Source: Treponema sp.
Lineage (GTDB): Bacteria; Spirochaetota; Spirochaetia; Treponematales; Breznakiellaceae
Length of the DNA stretch: 9,933 nucleotides
Direction: 5' to 3'
Assembly: GCA_031266255.1 (NCBI GenBank)
Contig: JAISBK010000022.1
Span: forward strand, 1 to 9,933
Of the stretch, positions 1 through 5,140 are shown piece after piece. The notes under the pieces are model-generated. The model did not search any database, was not told the origin of the DNA, and saw only the letters and a list, made by a program, of their open reading frames with translations. Both the position numbers and the translations under genes were made by a program. Every line of letters starts with the position of its first letter. Within the stretch, counting starts at the first letter, position 1.

Positions 1-613
1 CGTCGGCGGGTTTCAGGAATATTTCAAAGCCCGTCTCTCCCGTATAGCCGGTGCGGGAGATGATGCATTTGATTCCGCCGATGTCGCCGTTTTCTATCAG
101 CGTGTAATATTTTTGCGGAACAACGGCGCCGAGTTTTTCCAGAATTCCTGGCGCGGCGGGGCCCTGTATCGCAATTTGCGCCGTTTCGTCCGACACATCT
201 TGCAGGGTTACGTTTTTGCCGATGTGGGATTGTATCCACGCAAAGTCCTTCTCGTGATTCGCGGCGTTCACAACAAGATAGTACCTGCCCGGTTCCATCT
301 TGCAGACCACAAGATCGTCAATAATGCCGCCCGACTCGTTGCACATAAGCGTGTAACGGACACGCCCTATGGGCATATCGGCGAAACTGCCCGAAAAAAT
401 ACGGTGCAGATTTTCAAGGGCCGCTTCCTCTGAGCCTTTGATGACAAATTCCGCCATGTGGGAAACATCAAACAGCCCTGCTTTAGTGCGGACGGTTTTG
501 TGTTCCGTAATGACACCCGCAGCGTACTGAACGGGCAGCAAAAATCCGCCGAAAGGAACTATCTTTCCGCCGTGAGTTTCGTGCCAATTGTAAAGGGGGG
601 TTTTTTTATCCAC
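1..613 (-). CDS. gcvT: Aminomethyltransferase, glycine cleavage T protein (5' part; runs off the window)
   Basis: GcvT transfers the aminomethyl group carried on lipoyl-GcvH to tetrahydrofolate, giving methylene-THF and ammonia. About 204 codons are visible and the C-terminal part lies beyond position 1. Family hallmarks are VPFGGFLLPVQY near residues 19-30 (usually FGGWEMPVQY), FDVSHMAEF near residues 51-59, AIQGPAA in the middle, and SRTGYTGETGFEI near the visible end. The start is GTG at 613-611, chosen because GGAGG at 624-620 sits 6 nt upstream and the protein then begins MDKKTPLYNWH, as expected for the family. It is preceded by a tandem glycine riboswitch, which independently supports the call; gcvH and gcvP would be expected downstream, outside the window. 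Codon use differs from the neighbours: 14 of 22 glycine codons are GGC and no arginine is CGG, which hints at a different origin. Confidence 0.95.
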   Translation of the reverse strand, partial: MDKKTPLYNWHETHGGKIVPFGGFLLPVQYAAGVITEHKTVRTKAGLFDVSHMAEFVIKGSEEAALENLHRIFSGSFADMPIGRVRYTLMCNESGGIIDDLVVCKMEPGRYYLVVNAANHEKDFAWIQSHIGKNVTLQDVSDETAQIAIQGPAAPGILEKLGAVVPQKYYTLIENGDIGGIKCIISRTGYTGETGFEIFLKPAD

Positions 614-630
614 TACGATCCTCCATCAGA

Positions 631-675
631 TAAAAATTTGAGCCTCCCTGTAAAAACTTTACAGGGTCAGTGCTC
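631..675 (-). terminator. Terminator-like hairpin forming the glycine riboswitch expression platform
   Basis: On the minus strand a 9-bp stem (CCCUGUAAA, 666-658, with UUUACAGGG, 654-646; loop GUU) can be extended by GAGC (675-672) pairing with GCUC (643-640), followed by AAAUUUUUAU. The GAGC arm shares three bases with the 3' strand of aptamer-2 P1 (677-673), so P1 and the extended stem cannot both form completely. This suggests glycine-dependent antitermination. The U-tract is separated from the stem by three A residues, so termination may be weak. The gcvT Shine-Dalgarno at 624-620 lies downstream of the hairpin. Confidence 0.6.
646..674. repeat. Copy 1 of a short palindromic repeat (gcvT leader)
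   Basis: On the plus strand CCCTGTAAA, a short centre, TTTACAGGG, then TCAGTGCT. The arms are perfectly complementary over 9 bp. In this copy the palindrome is the stem of the gcvT terminator-like hairpin. It matches copy 2 at 2731-2756 in the left arm CCCTGTAAA, the right-arm core CAGGG and the flank TCAGYGCT. Confidence 0.6.
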
Positions 676-864
676 CGTCTTTTCACCTGAAAGATTCTCG
701 AACAGTAACCGTCCGGTTACCCTGTTTCGATTGCCTCGTTGGTACTACAATCCGGCAAAACCGGATTACAGATTTTTCGGAGGTTTGTCCGAATACAGTT
801 CTTTTGCCTGAGAGTTTATCACTATTTCCCCTTCGGCTCCCTGGAAACCAGGGTCTCTCCCGCA
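672..864 (-). promoter_or_regulatory. Tandem glycine riboswitch (two aptamers) in the gcvT leader
   Basis: Two glycine aptamers are readable on the minus strand. Aptamer 1 (about 864-778) has GGGAGAG, a perfect 6-bp hairpin (arms 839-844 and 848-853), GCCGAAGGGG, and the conserved CTCTCAGGCAAAAG (814-801). Aptamer 2 (about 782-673) has a 7-bp hairpin (arms 749-755 and 761-767), ACCAACGAGGCAA in place of the usual ACCGAAGGGGCAA, a 6-bp hairpin (705-710 and 715-720), and TTTCAGGTGAAAAGACGGAG. Its P1 is CUCCG (782-778) paired with CGGAG (677-673), the arrangement seen in the Bacillus gcvT riboswitch. Known glycine riboswitches of this type usually turn glycine cleavage genes on when glycine is abundant. 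Aptamer 2 deviates from consensus in its internal loop, so ligand affinity may differ. A 60-codon ORF across this element is not a gene. Confidence 0.93.
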
Positions 865-885
865 TTCTTCATACAAACTTCTTAA

Positions 886-914
886 AATCTAATACGCTCC
901 CCCTGCCTTGTCAA
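886..914 (-). promoter_or_regulatory. Sigma-70 type promoter of gcvT
   Basis: On the minus strand a perfect -35 TTGACA (914-909) is followed after exactly 17 bp by a -10 TAGATT (891-886, four of six consensus bases). Transcription would start near 879, about 15 nt ahead of the glycine riboswitch, which fits a riboswitch leader. The preceding gene ends at 950 with no terminator visible between, so some readthrough from the rpoZ operon is also possible. Confidence 0.8.
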
Positions 915-949
915 GAAAATAGGGATTCCTTTATTGCATCAAACTGACG

Positions 950-1525
950 TTATATACCCAAGGAGTGGTGAACTTTATATGCAGGCATCCATACGGGGGT
1001 ACCGATCTGCCATGCAAAGGAGTACCCCGGGGCTCCTGAGGAGAGGGGACTAAATACCATGTTGGCTACCATCCCGGCCCTGAAAAAAAAACCGGGAGCC
1101 TTGGGGAGATTCAGGCTGGGGAGTCGTTCCTTGTCTTCAGTGGTGATAAAGCCCGCGGCAAGGACCAACCTAGGAAACCGGTATAATACCCTAGACAGGT
1201 CAGGGTTCGGCAGATCCAGGAAAGGACCAAAGATGTACGGTACACTTTTGGCTTCACCAGTAGAAGGGAAATAGGCCAGGGATCCCCAGTCCTGGGTGGA
1301 AATCTTCCCCCCCCGTTCATTCTGGACGCTTATTTCCCGCAGGGTATGGGCTAGGGTTTTGAGTTCCTCTGTGGTGAAAGGTTGAGAAACCACCGCCAAA
1401 GGAGCCACTCCTGGGAACGAATATGCCCCTGGGAGACCTGCAGCAAAAAGTGTTCGCCGGTATGCCCACAGCAGGCGTCCACTATCCCGGTGGGGTATAA
1501 GTACGACGAAACGAAGAGGCTGCAT
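950..1525 (-). CDS. Conserved-looking protein of unknown function, third gene of the rpoZ-miaA operon
   Basis: This is a 191-residue protein I do not recognise. It appears cytoplasmic: no signal peptide, no clear membrane helix, and no cysteine. It is rich in proline, glycine and aromatic residues. Distinctive stretches are FVVLIPHRDS (residues 6-15), LFAAGLPGAYSFPGVAPL (about 26-43) and a C-terminal SFAWQIGTPVWMPAYK. The overall style, with an N-terminal strand and a histidine after LIP, faintly recalls LigT/2H phosphoesterase-like folds, but I cannot see two H-x-T/S motifs and do not assign that family. The ATG at 1525 is 8 nt after the miaA stop. GGGAG, overlapping that stop, provides a ribosome binding site, so the gene is almost certainly cotranscribed with miaA. 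The context hints at a link to translation or RNA, but that is inference only. Confidence 0.8.
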   Translation of the reverse strand: MQPLRFVVLIPHRDSGRLLWAYRRTLFAAGLPGAYSFPGVAPLAVVSQPFTTEELKTLAHTLREISVQNERGGKISTQDWGSLAYFPSTGEAKSVPYIFGPFLDLPNPDLSRVLYRFPRLVLAAGFITTEDKERLPSLNLPKAPGFFFRAGMVANMVFSPLSSGAPGYSFAWQIGTPVWMPAYKVHHSLGI

Positions 1526-1533
1526 CTTGCTCC

Positions 1534-2511
1534 CTAACCTACCCGTAAAAAACGCTCCAGTTCTTCTCGGATCCGGTGTACATCAGAAGCCAGGATCCAG
1601 GTAAGCCCGGGAATCGAAGTACAGTAGGTGAGCTGCCGCTTGGCATAGCGGCGGCTGTTCCGGGCCACGAGGGTTTCCACCCCGGCAAGGTCTGTTGAGA
1701 GCCTAAATATCCCTGGTTCGGGTTCCACGAAAAATTCCTTGTATCCAATGGCCCGCAGCCCCGGATCCTCAGGACCATATCCTGCCTCAAAAAGCCGCCG
1801 TACCTCCTCAGAAAGGCCCTCACAGAACATCTGAGCACACCGGGCATCAATACGACGGTACAAGTCTTCCCGGTCCCTGGCAAGGCCAAGCATAAGAAAA
1901 CGGTACCGGGAAGGCGCCCTGCTCGCTGCAGCAAAGGCACTCAAGGGACGGCCTGAAACCCGGAGCACCTCTAATGCCCGCAGGAGCCGATACTCATCGT
2001 TGGGGTGGATCCGGCTGGCGCTATCAGGATCCCCGCTCGCTAAGGCTTCCATGAGTACCGCTTTACCCCGGACCTGCAGTTCTTCCCTAAGTTCGCTCCG
2101 AATCTTGGAATCTGAGGGGGGCGCTTCAGGAAGCCCTTGGACAAAATGCTTTAGGTAAAACCCAGTTCCCCCTGAAACTACCGGTAACTTTCCCCGGGCG
2201 GCAATGTCCGCGCAACATGCATCCGCCAGATGCACGAAAGCCCCTAGGGTAAACTGTTCATCGGGATTACGGATATCAATGAGGTGATGAGGAAGGGCTG
2301 CCTGTAATGCCGGAGATGGTTTGGCAGTTCCAATATTCATACCCCGGTATACTTGCATGGAATCCGCAGACACAATCTCCGCGTCCCAAGAAACCGCGTT
2401 TCTACGATGGTTTTGAGCAAACAATTCTTCCAGGATGGCGGTTTTCCCTGAAGCAGTGGGGCCAAAGAAGATACACACCGGTATGGTTTGAAACCCCTGG
2501 GGTTCCTGCAT
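1534..2511 (-). CDS. miaA: tRNA dimethylallyltransferase MiaA
   Basis: MiaA transfers the isopentenyl group of dimethylallyl diphosphate to N6 of A37 in tRNAs reading codons that begin with U, a step toward ms2i6A that stabilises codon-anticodon pairing. Its length of 325 residues is normal. Visible motifs are the P-loop GPTASGKT (17-24), SADSMQVYRGMNIGTAKP with the catalytic Asp50 (48-65), VSGGTGFYL (112-120), HPNDEYRLLRALEV (169-182), AIGYKEF (254-260) and YAKRQLTY (289-296). The usual end of that last motif, TWFR, reads TYCTSI here, a mild deviation. The ATG at 2511 directly follows the rpoZ TAG with no intervening base and no good Shine-Dalgarno, so translation probably depends on ribosomes finishing rpoZ. 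The two tRNA-Ser genes nearby read UCN codons and are plausible substrates if they carry A37. Confidence 0.97.
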   Translation of the reverse strand: MQEPQGFQTIPVCIFFGPTASGKTAILEELFAQNHRRNAVSWDAEIVSADSMQVYRGMNIGTAKPSPALQAALPHHLIDIRNPDEQFTLGAFVHLADACCADIAARGKLPVVSGGTGFYLKHFVQGLPEAPPSDSKIRSELREELQVRGKAVLMEALASGDPDSASRIHPNDEYRLLRALEVLRVSGRPLSAFAAASRAPSRYRFLMLGLARDREDLYRRIDARCAQMFCEGLSEEVRRLFEAGYGPEDPGLRAIGYKEFFVEPEPGIFRLSTDLAGVETLVARNSRRYAKRQLTYCTSIPGLTWILASDVHRIREELERFLRVG

Positions 2512-2703
2512 CTATTCTTCGATACGAAATTCGATTTGGTTGGTAAATAACTGCTGGGCAGCCAGGGAAACCACTTTACCATCATGGCTTTCAATGTCCG
2601 GATCCTTCAACATCGAGAGCTGATAAGAACGGCGGGAAGCGGCAGCGGTGATTTCATACATGTTATTATCATATTCTATGAGTTCTTCTATAGGGAATAT
2701 CAT
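2512..2703 (-). CDS. rpoZ: DNA-directed RNA polymerase omega subunit (short spirochaete-type)
   Basis: This 63-residue protein resembles RpoZ, the omega subunit that wraps the C-terminus of beta-prime and aids RNA polymerase assembly. The supporting stretch is the omega-like core YEITAAASRRSYQL (16-29), followed by KVVSLAAQQLFTNQIEF (43-59), equivalent to the second conserved helix. It is shorter than the E. coli protein (91 residues) and lacks that C-terminal tail. The ATG at 2703 is only 7 nt from a strong -10 element, so the transcript is predicted to begin at or next to the start codon and no Shine-Dalgarno is present (see findings). It is the first gene of the rpoZ-miaA-unknown operon, with its stop directly abutting the miaA start. 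Assignment rests on motif resemblance and position. Confidence 0.85.
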   Translation of the reverse strand: MIFPIEELIEYDNNMYEITAAASRRSYQLSMLKDPDIESHDGKVVSLAAQQLFTNQIEFRIEE

Positions 2704-2710
2704 AAGAATA

Positions 2711-2739
2711 AGTATAGTGTACCGATAAAGCCCTGTAAA
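2711..2739 (-). promoter_or_regulatory. Promoter of the rpoZ-miaA operon, placed for a leaderless mRNA
   Basis: On the minus strand, -35 TTTACA (2739-2734) and -10 TATACT (2716-2711) are separated by exactly 17 bp; both match five of six consensus bases. Seven bases (2710-2704) lie between the -10 and the rpoZ ATG, so the expected start site is at the A of the ATG or within a base or two. The -35 is formed by the right arm of a palindromic repeat also seen in the gcvT leader. Confidence 0.8.
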
Positions 2740-2756
2740 GCCGCAGGGTCAGCGCT
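2731..2756. repeat. Copy 2 of the short palindromic repeat (rpoZ promoter)
   Basis: On the plus strand CCCTGTAAA, GCCG, CAGGG, TCAGCGCT. Compared with copy 1 the centre has lost several bases, leaving 5-bp arms (CCCTG at 2731-2735, CAGGG at 2744-2748). Both copies have the same orientation relative to the minus-strand gene they precede. Here the repeat supplies the -35 hexamer TTTACA of the rpoZ promoter. Confidence 0.6.
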
Positions 2757-2787
2757 ATGCATTTATAATTTGAGGTATTTTGAAGAC

Positions 2788-2817
2788 TTGACTTCCTTAT
2801 GTAATACTCAGTATACT
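2788..2817 (+). promoter_or_regulatory. Promoter of the tRNA-Ser pair
   Basis: A -35 TTGACT (2788-2793) and a -10 TATACT (2812-2817) are spaced by 18 bp. The start would be near 2824, giving a leader of about 60 nt before the first tRNA. The leader can form a small hairpin, GGGGC (2856-2860) with GCCTC (2866-2870). It is divergent from the rpoZ promoter. Confidence 0.75.
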
Positions 2818-2883
2818 AATAAAAGTTATTTAATCAGGTTGCCAATTTAAATATCGGGGCGTTGAGCCTCACGTGATAACAAT

Positions 2884-2970
2884 GGAGAGATGCGAGAGCG
2901 GTTGAATCGGACGGTCTCGAAAACCGTTGAACCCTCTAGGGTTCCGAGGGTTCGAATCCCTCTCTCTCCG
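2884..2970 (+). tRNA. tRNA-Ser(CGA), reads UCG
   Basis: This is an 87-nt type II tRNA. The acceptor stem is GGAGAGA (2884-2890) with TCTCTCC (2963-2969) and discriminator G2970. The anticodon stem is ACGGT/ACCGT (2911-2915, 2923-2927) and the loop CTCGAAA carries anticodon CGA (2918-2920). The long variable arm is AACCC/GGGTT and the T arm is GAGGG-TTCGAAT-CCCTC (2946-2962). The long variable arm and G73 are serine identity features. The next bases are GCC, so CCA is not encoded and must be added by the nearby CCA-adding enzyme. A37 is present, so MiaA modification is possible. Confidence 0.97.
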
Positions 2971-2980
2971 GCCACCTATT

Positions 2981-3067
2981 GGAGAGATGACCGAGCGGTC
3001 GAAGGTGCACGATTGGAAGTCGTGTGTACTCGGAAGGGTACCGAGGGTTCAAATCCCTCTCTCTCCG
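2981..3067 (+). tRNA. tRNA-Ser(GGA), reads UCC and UCU
   Basis: This is an 87-nt type II tRNA 10 bp after the previous one. It has the same acceptor stem (GGAGAGA, 2981-2987, with TCTCTCC, 3060-3066), discriminator G3067 and nearly the same T arm. The anticodon stem is CACGA/TCGTG (3008-3012, 3020-3024) and the loop TTGGAAG carries anticodon GGA (3015-3017). A long variable arm is present. No CCA is encoded (TAA follows). It is probably cotranscribed with the first tRNA. The end faces the cca gene, whose stop is 29 nt away, with no strong terminator between them. Confidence 0.97.
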
Positions 3068-3096
3068 TAAATCATAGAAGTGTAAAAATTGACAAT

Positions 3097-4452
3097 TTAA
3101 GGGTAGCGTTGTTTAAGGTTCCCTGCTATTTCCAATAATTTTTCCTTGGTATTAAGTGCCGGGTCTTCCACTACCGCTTCAAGAAGTTGGGAAAGGATTA
3201 TTCCCATAATAGGCCCTGGTTGAATCCCGATGACTTTCAGATCTTTTCCTGAAACCGGTAAATCCTTGAGGGACAAAGCTCGGCTTTCGGCTAATACTGC
3301 ATCAACCCGGGTGATCAACGGAACAAGGAAATCCCAGGGAAGCGCTTTACCGGCAGTTGCATAGGCATCGGCTCTTCTTAGTTGGTACAGATTGCTGAGG
3401 TTTTCTTCCCCTACCCGGATGATGAACCGCCGTACCGCCCCATCAGTCCAGTTTGCTTCATAATGGAACATGTGTTCTCTAACCAAATGAACCGTCCCGT
3501 CAATTACCCCATTGGGATAGCGAAGCCGGGTCAGCAGATCCCGACTCAGTGCGGCAGAGACCTGCTCGTGCTGGTAAAAAGTCCATACGCCGCCGGGATC
3601 CCAGGCGCGGGTTGCCGGTTTTCCAATATCATGGAGAAGCGCTGCAACCCGTACTAGCTTAGGGGCCTGTTCTTGGGCTGCGGCATCACAAGCCAAAAGG
3701 GAATGATCCAGCACATCAAACCGGTGAAAGCCCTTTTGCTCAATGTTCCGGCACAAGGCTAATTCGGGAAGGAGGAGTTCCAGAAGTCCGGTCTTTTCCA
3801 TGAGTAAAAACGCCCGGGAGGGCTGGGGAGCGGCAAGGATCTTATCCAGTTCATCCCGAATCCGTTCCGGAGACACCTTTGCCGTGGTACTCAGGGCGTG
3901 CGGAATCGCGGCAAGGGTTGCATCCTCCACCTCAAATCCCATCTGGGATGCAAACCGGACTGCCCGTACCGGCCTAAGCCCATCCTCGGCAAACCGCGCT
4001 TGGGGATTCCCCACGCAACGGATACGCTTGCTCCGTATATCAGCGATGCCATTAAAGGGATCCACCAGAGGCCCCTGGGGCAGGGGGAGGGCAATGGCGT
4101 TCATGGTGAAATCCCGGCGGGATAAATCTTCCTCAATACGGGACGTATACATAACCTGATCGGGCCGGCGACCGTCATGGTAGCCTGATTCGGTACGATA
4201 GGTGGTTACCTCCAAGGAACGGCCCTTAAAATGCACCGTCACGGTTCCATGTTTGATACCGGTGGGGATGACCCTAGCAAAGAGGGAGATCACTTCCTGG
4301 GGTAGGGCATCGGTGGCCAGATCCCAGTCTTGGGCTTTCTCACCCCTGAGGAGATCCCGGACCGCACCTCCCACCAGAAACACCTGTTTCCCATGACGGA
4401 TAAATATAGCAGCGATTTCTTGTAATATCGGGTGAATAACGAACTTGTCCAT
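3097..4452 (-). CDS. cca: CCA tRNA nucleotidyltransferase (class II) with HD domain
   Basis: This enzyme adds or repairs the 3' CCA of tRNAs without a nucleic acid template. From the ATG at 4452 it has 451 residues. The head domain has LVGGAVRD (26-33), the metal-binding DWDLAT (Asp42 and Asp44), IKHGTVTV (67-73), RRDFTMNA (112-119) and DPFNGIADI (131-139). The nucleotide-selecting helix region has EDGLRPVRAVRFA (156-168). An HD-type phosphohydrolase region follows with LLHDIGKP (272-279). The set fits the CCA-adding type better than poly(A) polymerase, though these are close relatives. A TTG at 4455 could add one residue, but ATG is preferred. The promoter -10 ends 8 nt before this ATG, so the mRNA is probably leaderless. 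Both neighbouring tRNA genes lack CCA and need this activity. Confidence 0.95.
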   Translation of the reverse strand: MDKFVIHPILQEIAAIFIRHGKQVFLVGGAVRDLLRGEKAQDWDLATDALPQEVISLFARVIPTGIKHGTVTVHFKGRSLEVTTYRTESGYHDGRRPDQVMYTSRIEEDLSRRDFTMNAIALPLPQGPLVDPFNGIADIRSKRIRCVGNPQARFAEDGLRPVRAVRFASQMGFEVEDATLAAIPHALSTTAKVSPERIRDELDKILAAPQPSRAFLLMEKTGLLELLLPELALCRNIEQKGFHRFDVLDHSLLACDAAAQEQAPKLVRVAALLHDIGKPATRAWDPGGVWTFYQHEQVSAALSRDLLTRLRYPNGVIDGTVHLVREHMFHYEANWTDGAVRRFIIRVGEENLSNLYQLRRADAYATAGKALPWDFLVPLITRVDAVLAESRALSLKDLPVSGKDLKVIGIQPGPIMGIILSQLLEAVVEDPALNTKEKLLEIAGNLKQRYP

Positions 4453-4473
4453 CAAAAGACACTATACTATACT
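4445..4473 (+). promoter_or_regulatory. Promoter of thiN (superimposed on the cca promoter)
   Basis: A -35 TTGTCC (4445-4450) and a -10 TATACT (4468-4473) are spaced by exactly 17 bp. The start would be near 4480, giving a leader of about 21 nt that contains the Shine-Dalgarno GGGAGG. The -35 lies inside the first codons of cca. Confidence 0.7.
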
Positions 4474-4489
4474 GGGCCTATTCTGGCAA
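4461..4489 (-). promoter_or_regulatory. Promoter of cca (superimposed on the thiN promoter)
   Basis: On the minus strand, -35 TTGCCA (4489-4484) and -10 TATAGT (4466-4461) are spaced by exactly 17 bp. Only 8 nt separate the -10 from the cca ATG, predicting a leaderless transcript. The elements interleave with those of the opposite-strand thiN promoter. Confidence 0.75.
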
Positions 4490-4501
4490 AGGGAGGCAGG
4501 T

Positions 4502-5140
4502 ATGCGGGGTGTCGCGTTTATAGGGGGAGCAGGTCCAGGACCTGAGCAGTGCAGGGCACTGGTGAGTGGAGCGGATTTCCTAGTGGCCGCGGATTCGGGG
4601 CTTATCTTGGCGGAGCAGGCAGGACTCAGGCCGGATTGGATTGTGGGAGACATGGATTCCCTGGATGAACTCCTGCGGCTTGAAGCGTATCCTCCTGACC
4701 GGATACTGCGCTATCCCCCAGATAAGGACTTTACCGATACGGAATTGGCCCTGCATCTCCTCTGGGAAAAAGGCTGTGATGAGACCTGGCTTATTGGCGG
4801 CGGCGGCGGGAGGATGGATCACTTGTTCGCTATTCGCTCCCTTTTTGAACGGGAACCGCATCCTCACCATTGGTTTACTGCCGGGGAAGCTATACATTGC
4901 CTCAATGAGCAGGTGAAGTTGAGCAAGCGCCTCTATCCAGGGGCGCTTCTTTCGATTTTTCCCCTGGGTGAAGGGCCGTGGGAACTGCAGAGCCAGGGCC
5001 TCAAGTGGCCGCTTGAGGGGTTAGCCTGGGATCGGGGTTACTTCGGCCTGAGTAATGTGCTGCTGGAAGCTGACTTTTCCCTGTTTGCAGAACAGGGACG
5101 CTTTTTGGTGATCCTGCCCCAAAAACGGCTAGAAGAATAA
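4502..5140 (+). CDS. thiN: Thiamine pyrophosphokinase
   Basis: This enzyme makes thiamine diphosphate directly from thiamine and ATP, so the cell can use salvaged thiamine. It has 212 residues, the normal length. Motifs are ADSG (30-33), DWIVGDMDSL (45-54, acidic metal/diphosphate site), DKDFTDTELAL (74-84), GGGGGRMDHLFA (99-110) and GLSN (182-185) in the C-terminal thiamine-binding beta domain. The start is ATG 4502 because GGGAGG (4491-4496) lies 5 nt upstream. A longer frame from TTG 4445 would begin inside the promoter and is rejected. The gene is divergent from cca, sharing its promoter DNA, and its last 12 bp overlap the end of the convergent outer-membrane protein gene. Confidence 0.93.
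   Translation: MRGVAFIGGAGPGPEQCRALVSGADFLVAADSGLILAEQAGLRPDWIVGDMDSLDELLRLEAYPPDRILRYPPDKDFTDTELALHLLWEKGCDETWLIGGGGGRMDHLFAIRSLFEREPHPHHWFTAGEAIHCLNEQVKLSKRLYPGALLSIFPLGEGPWELQSQGLKWPLEGLAWDRGYFGLSNVLLEADFSLFAEQGRFLVILPQKRLEE

Noticed and set aside
683..865. 60-codon minus-strand ORF and overlapping plus-strand ORF 458-811
   Set aside because: They lie across the glycine riboswitch and the gcvT start; the RNA motifs and the gcvT frame explain the sequence.
2884..3067. Tandem repeats GGAGAGATG and TCTCTCTCCG as an integration site or CRISPR-like array
   Set aside because: They are the acceptor stems and T arms of two tRNA-Ser genes; no integrase or mobile DNA is adjacent.
3081..3100. Palindrome AAATTG-A-CAATTT and a TTGACA after the second tRNA
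   Set aside because: The palindrome is purely AT-rich arms with a tiny loop and no U-tract, so not a convincing terminator; no -10 hexamer sits at the right distance from the TTGACA.
2890..3138. 82-codon ORF over the tRNA genes
   Set aside because: It runs through two clear tRNA genes; the reading frame is incidental.
3743..4159. 138-codon plus-strand ORF and similar ORFs (3382-3657, 3898-4125, 4202-4396)
   Set aside because: They are antisense to the well-supported cca gene, lack ribosome binding sites and have no recognisable motifs.
4445..4501. Longer thiN frame from TTG 4445
   Set aside because: It would start inside the -35 hexamer of its own promoter and upstream of the predicted transcript; ATG 4502 has a well-placed GGGAGG and gives the normal protein length.
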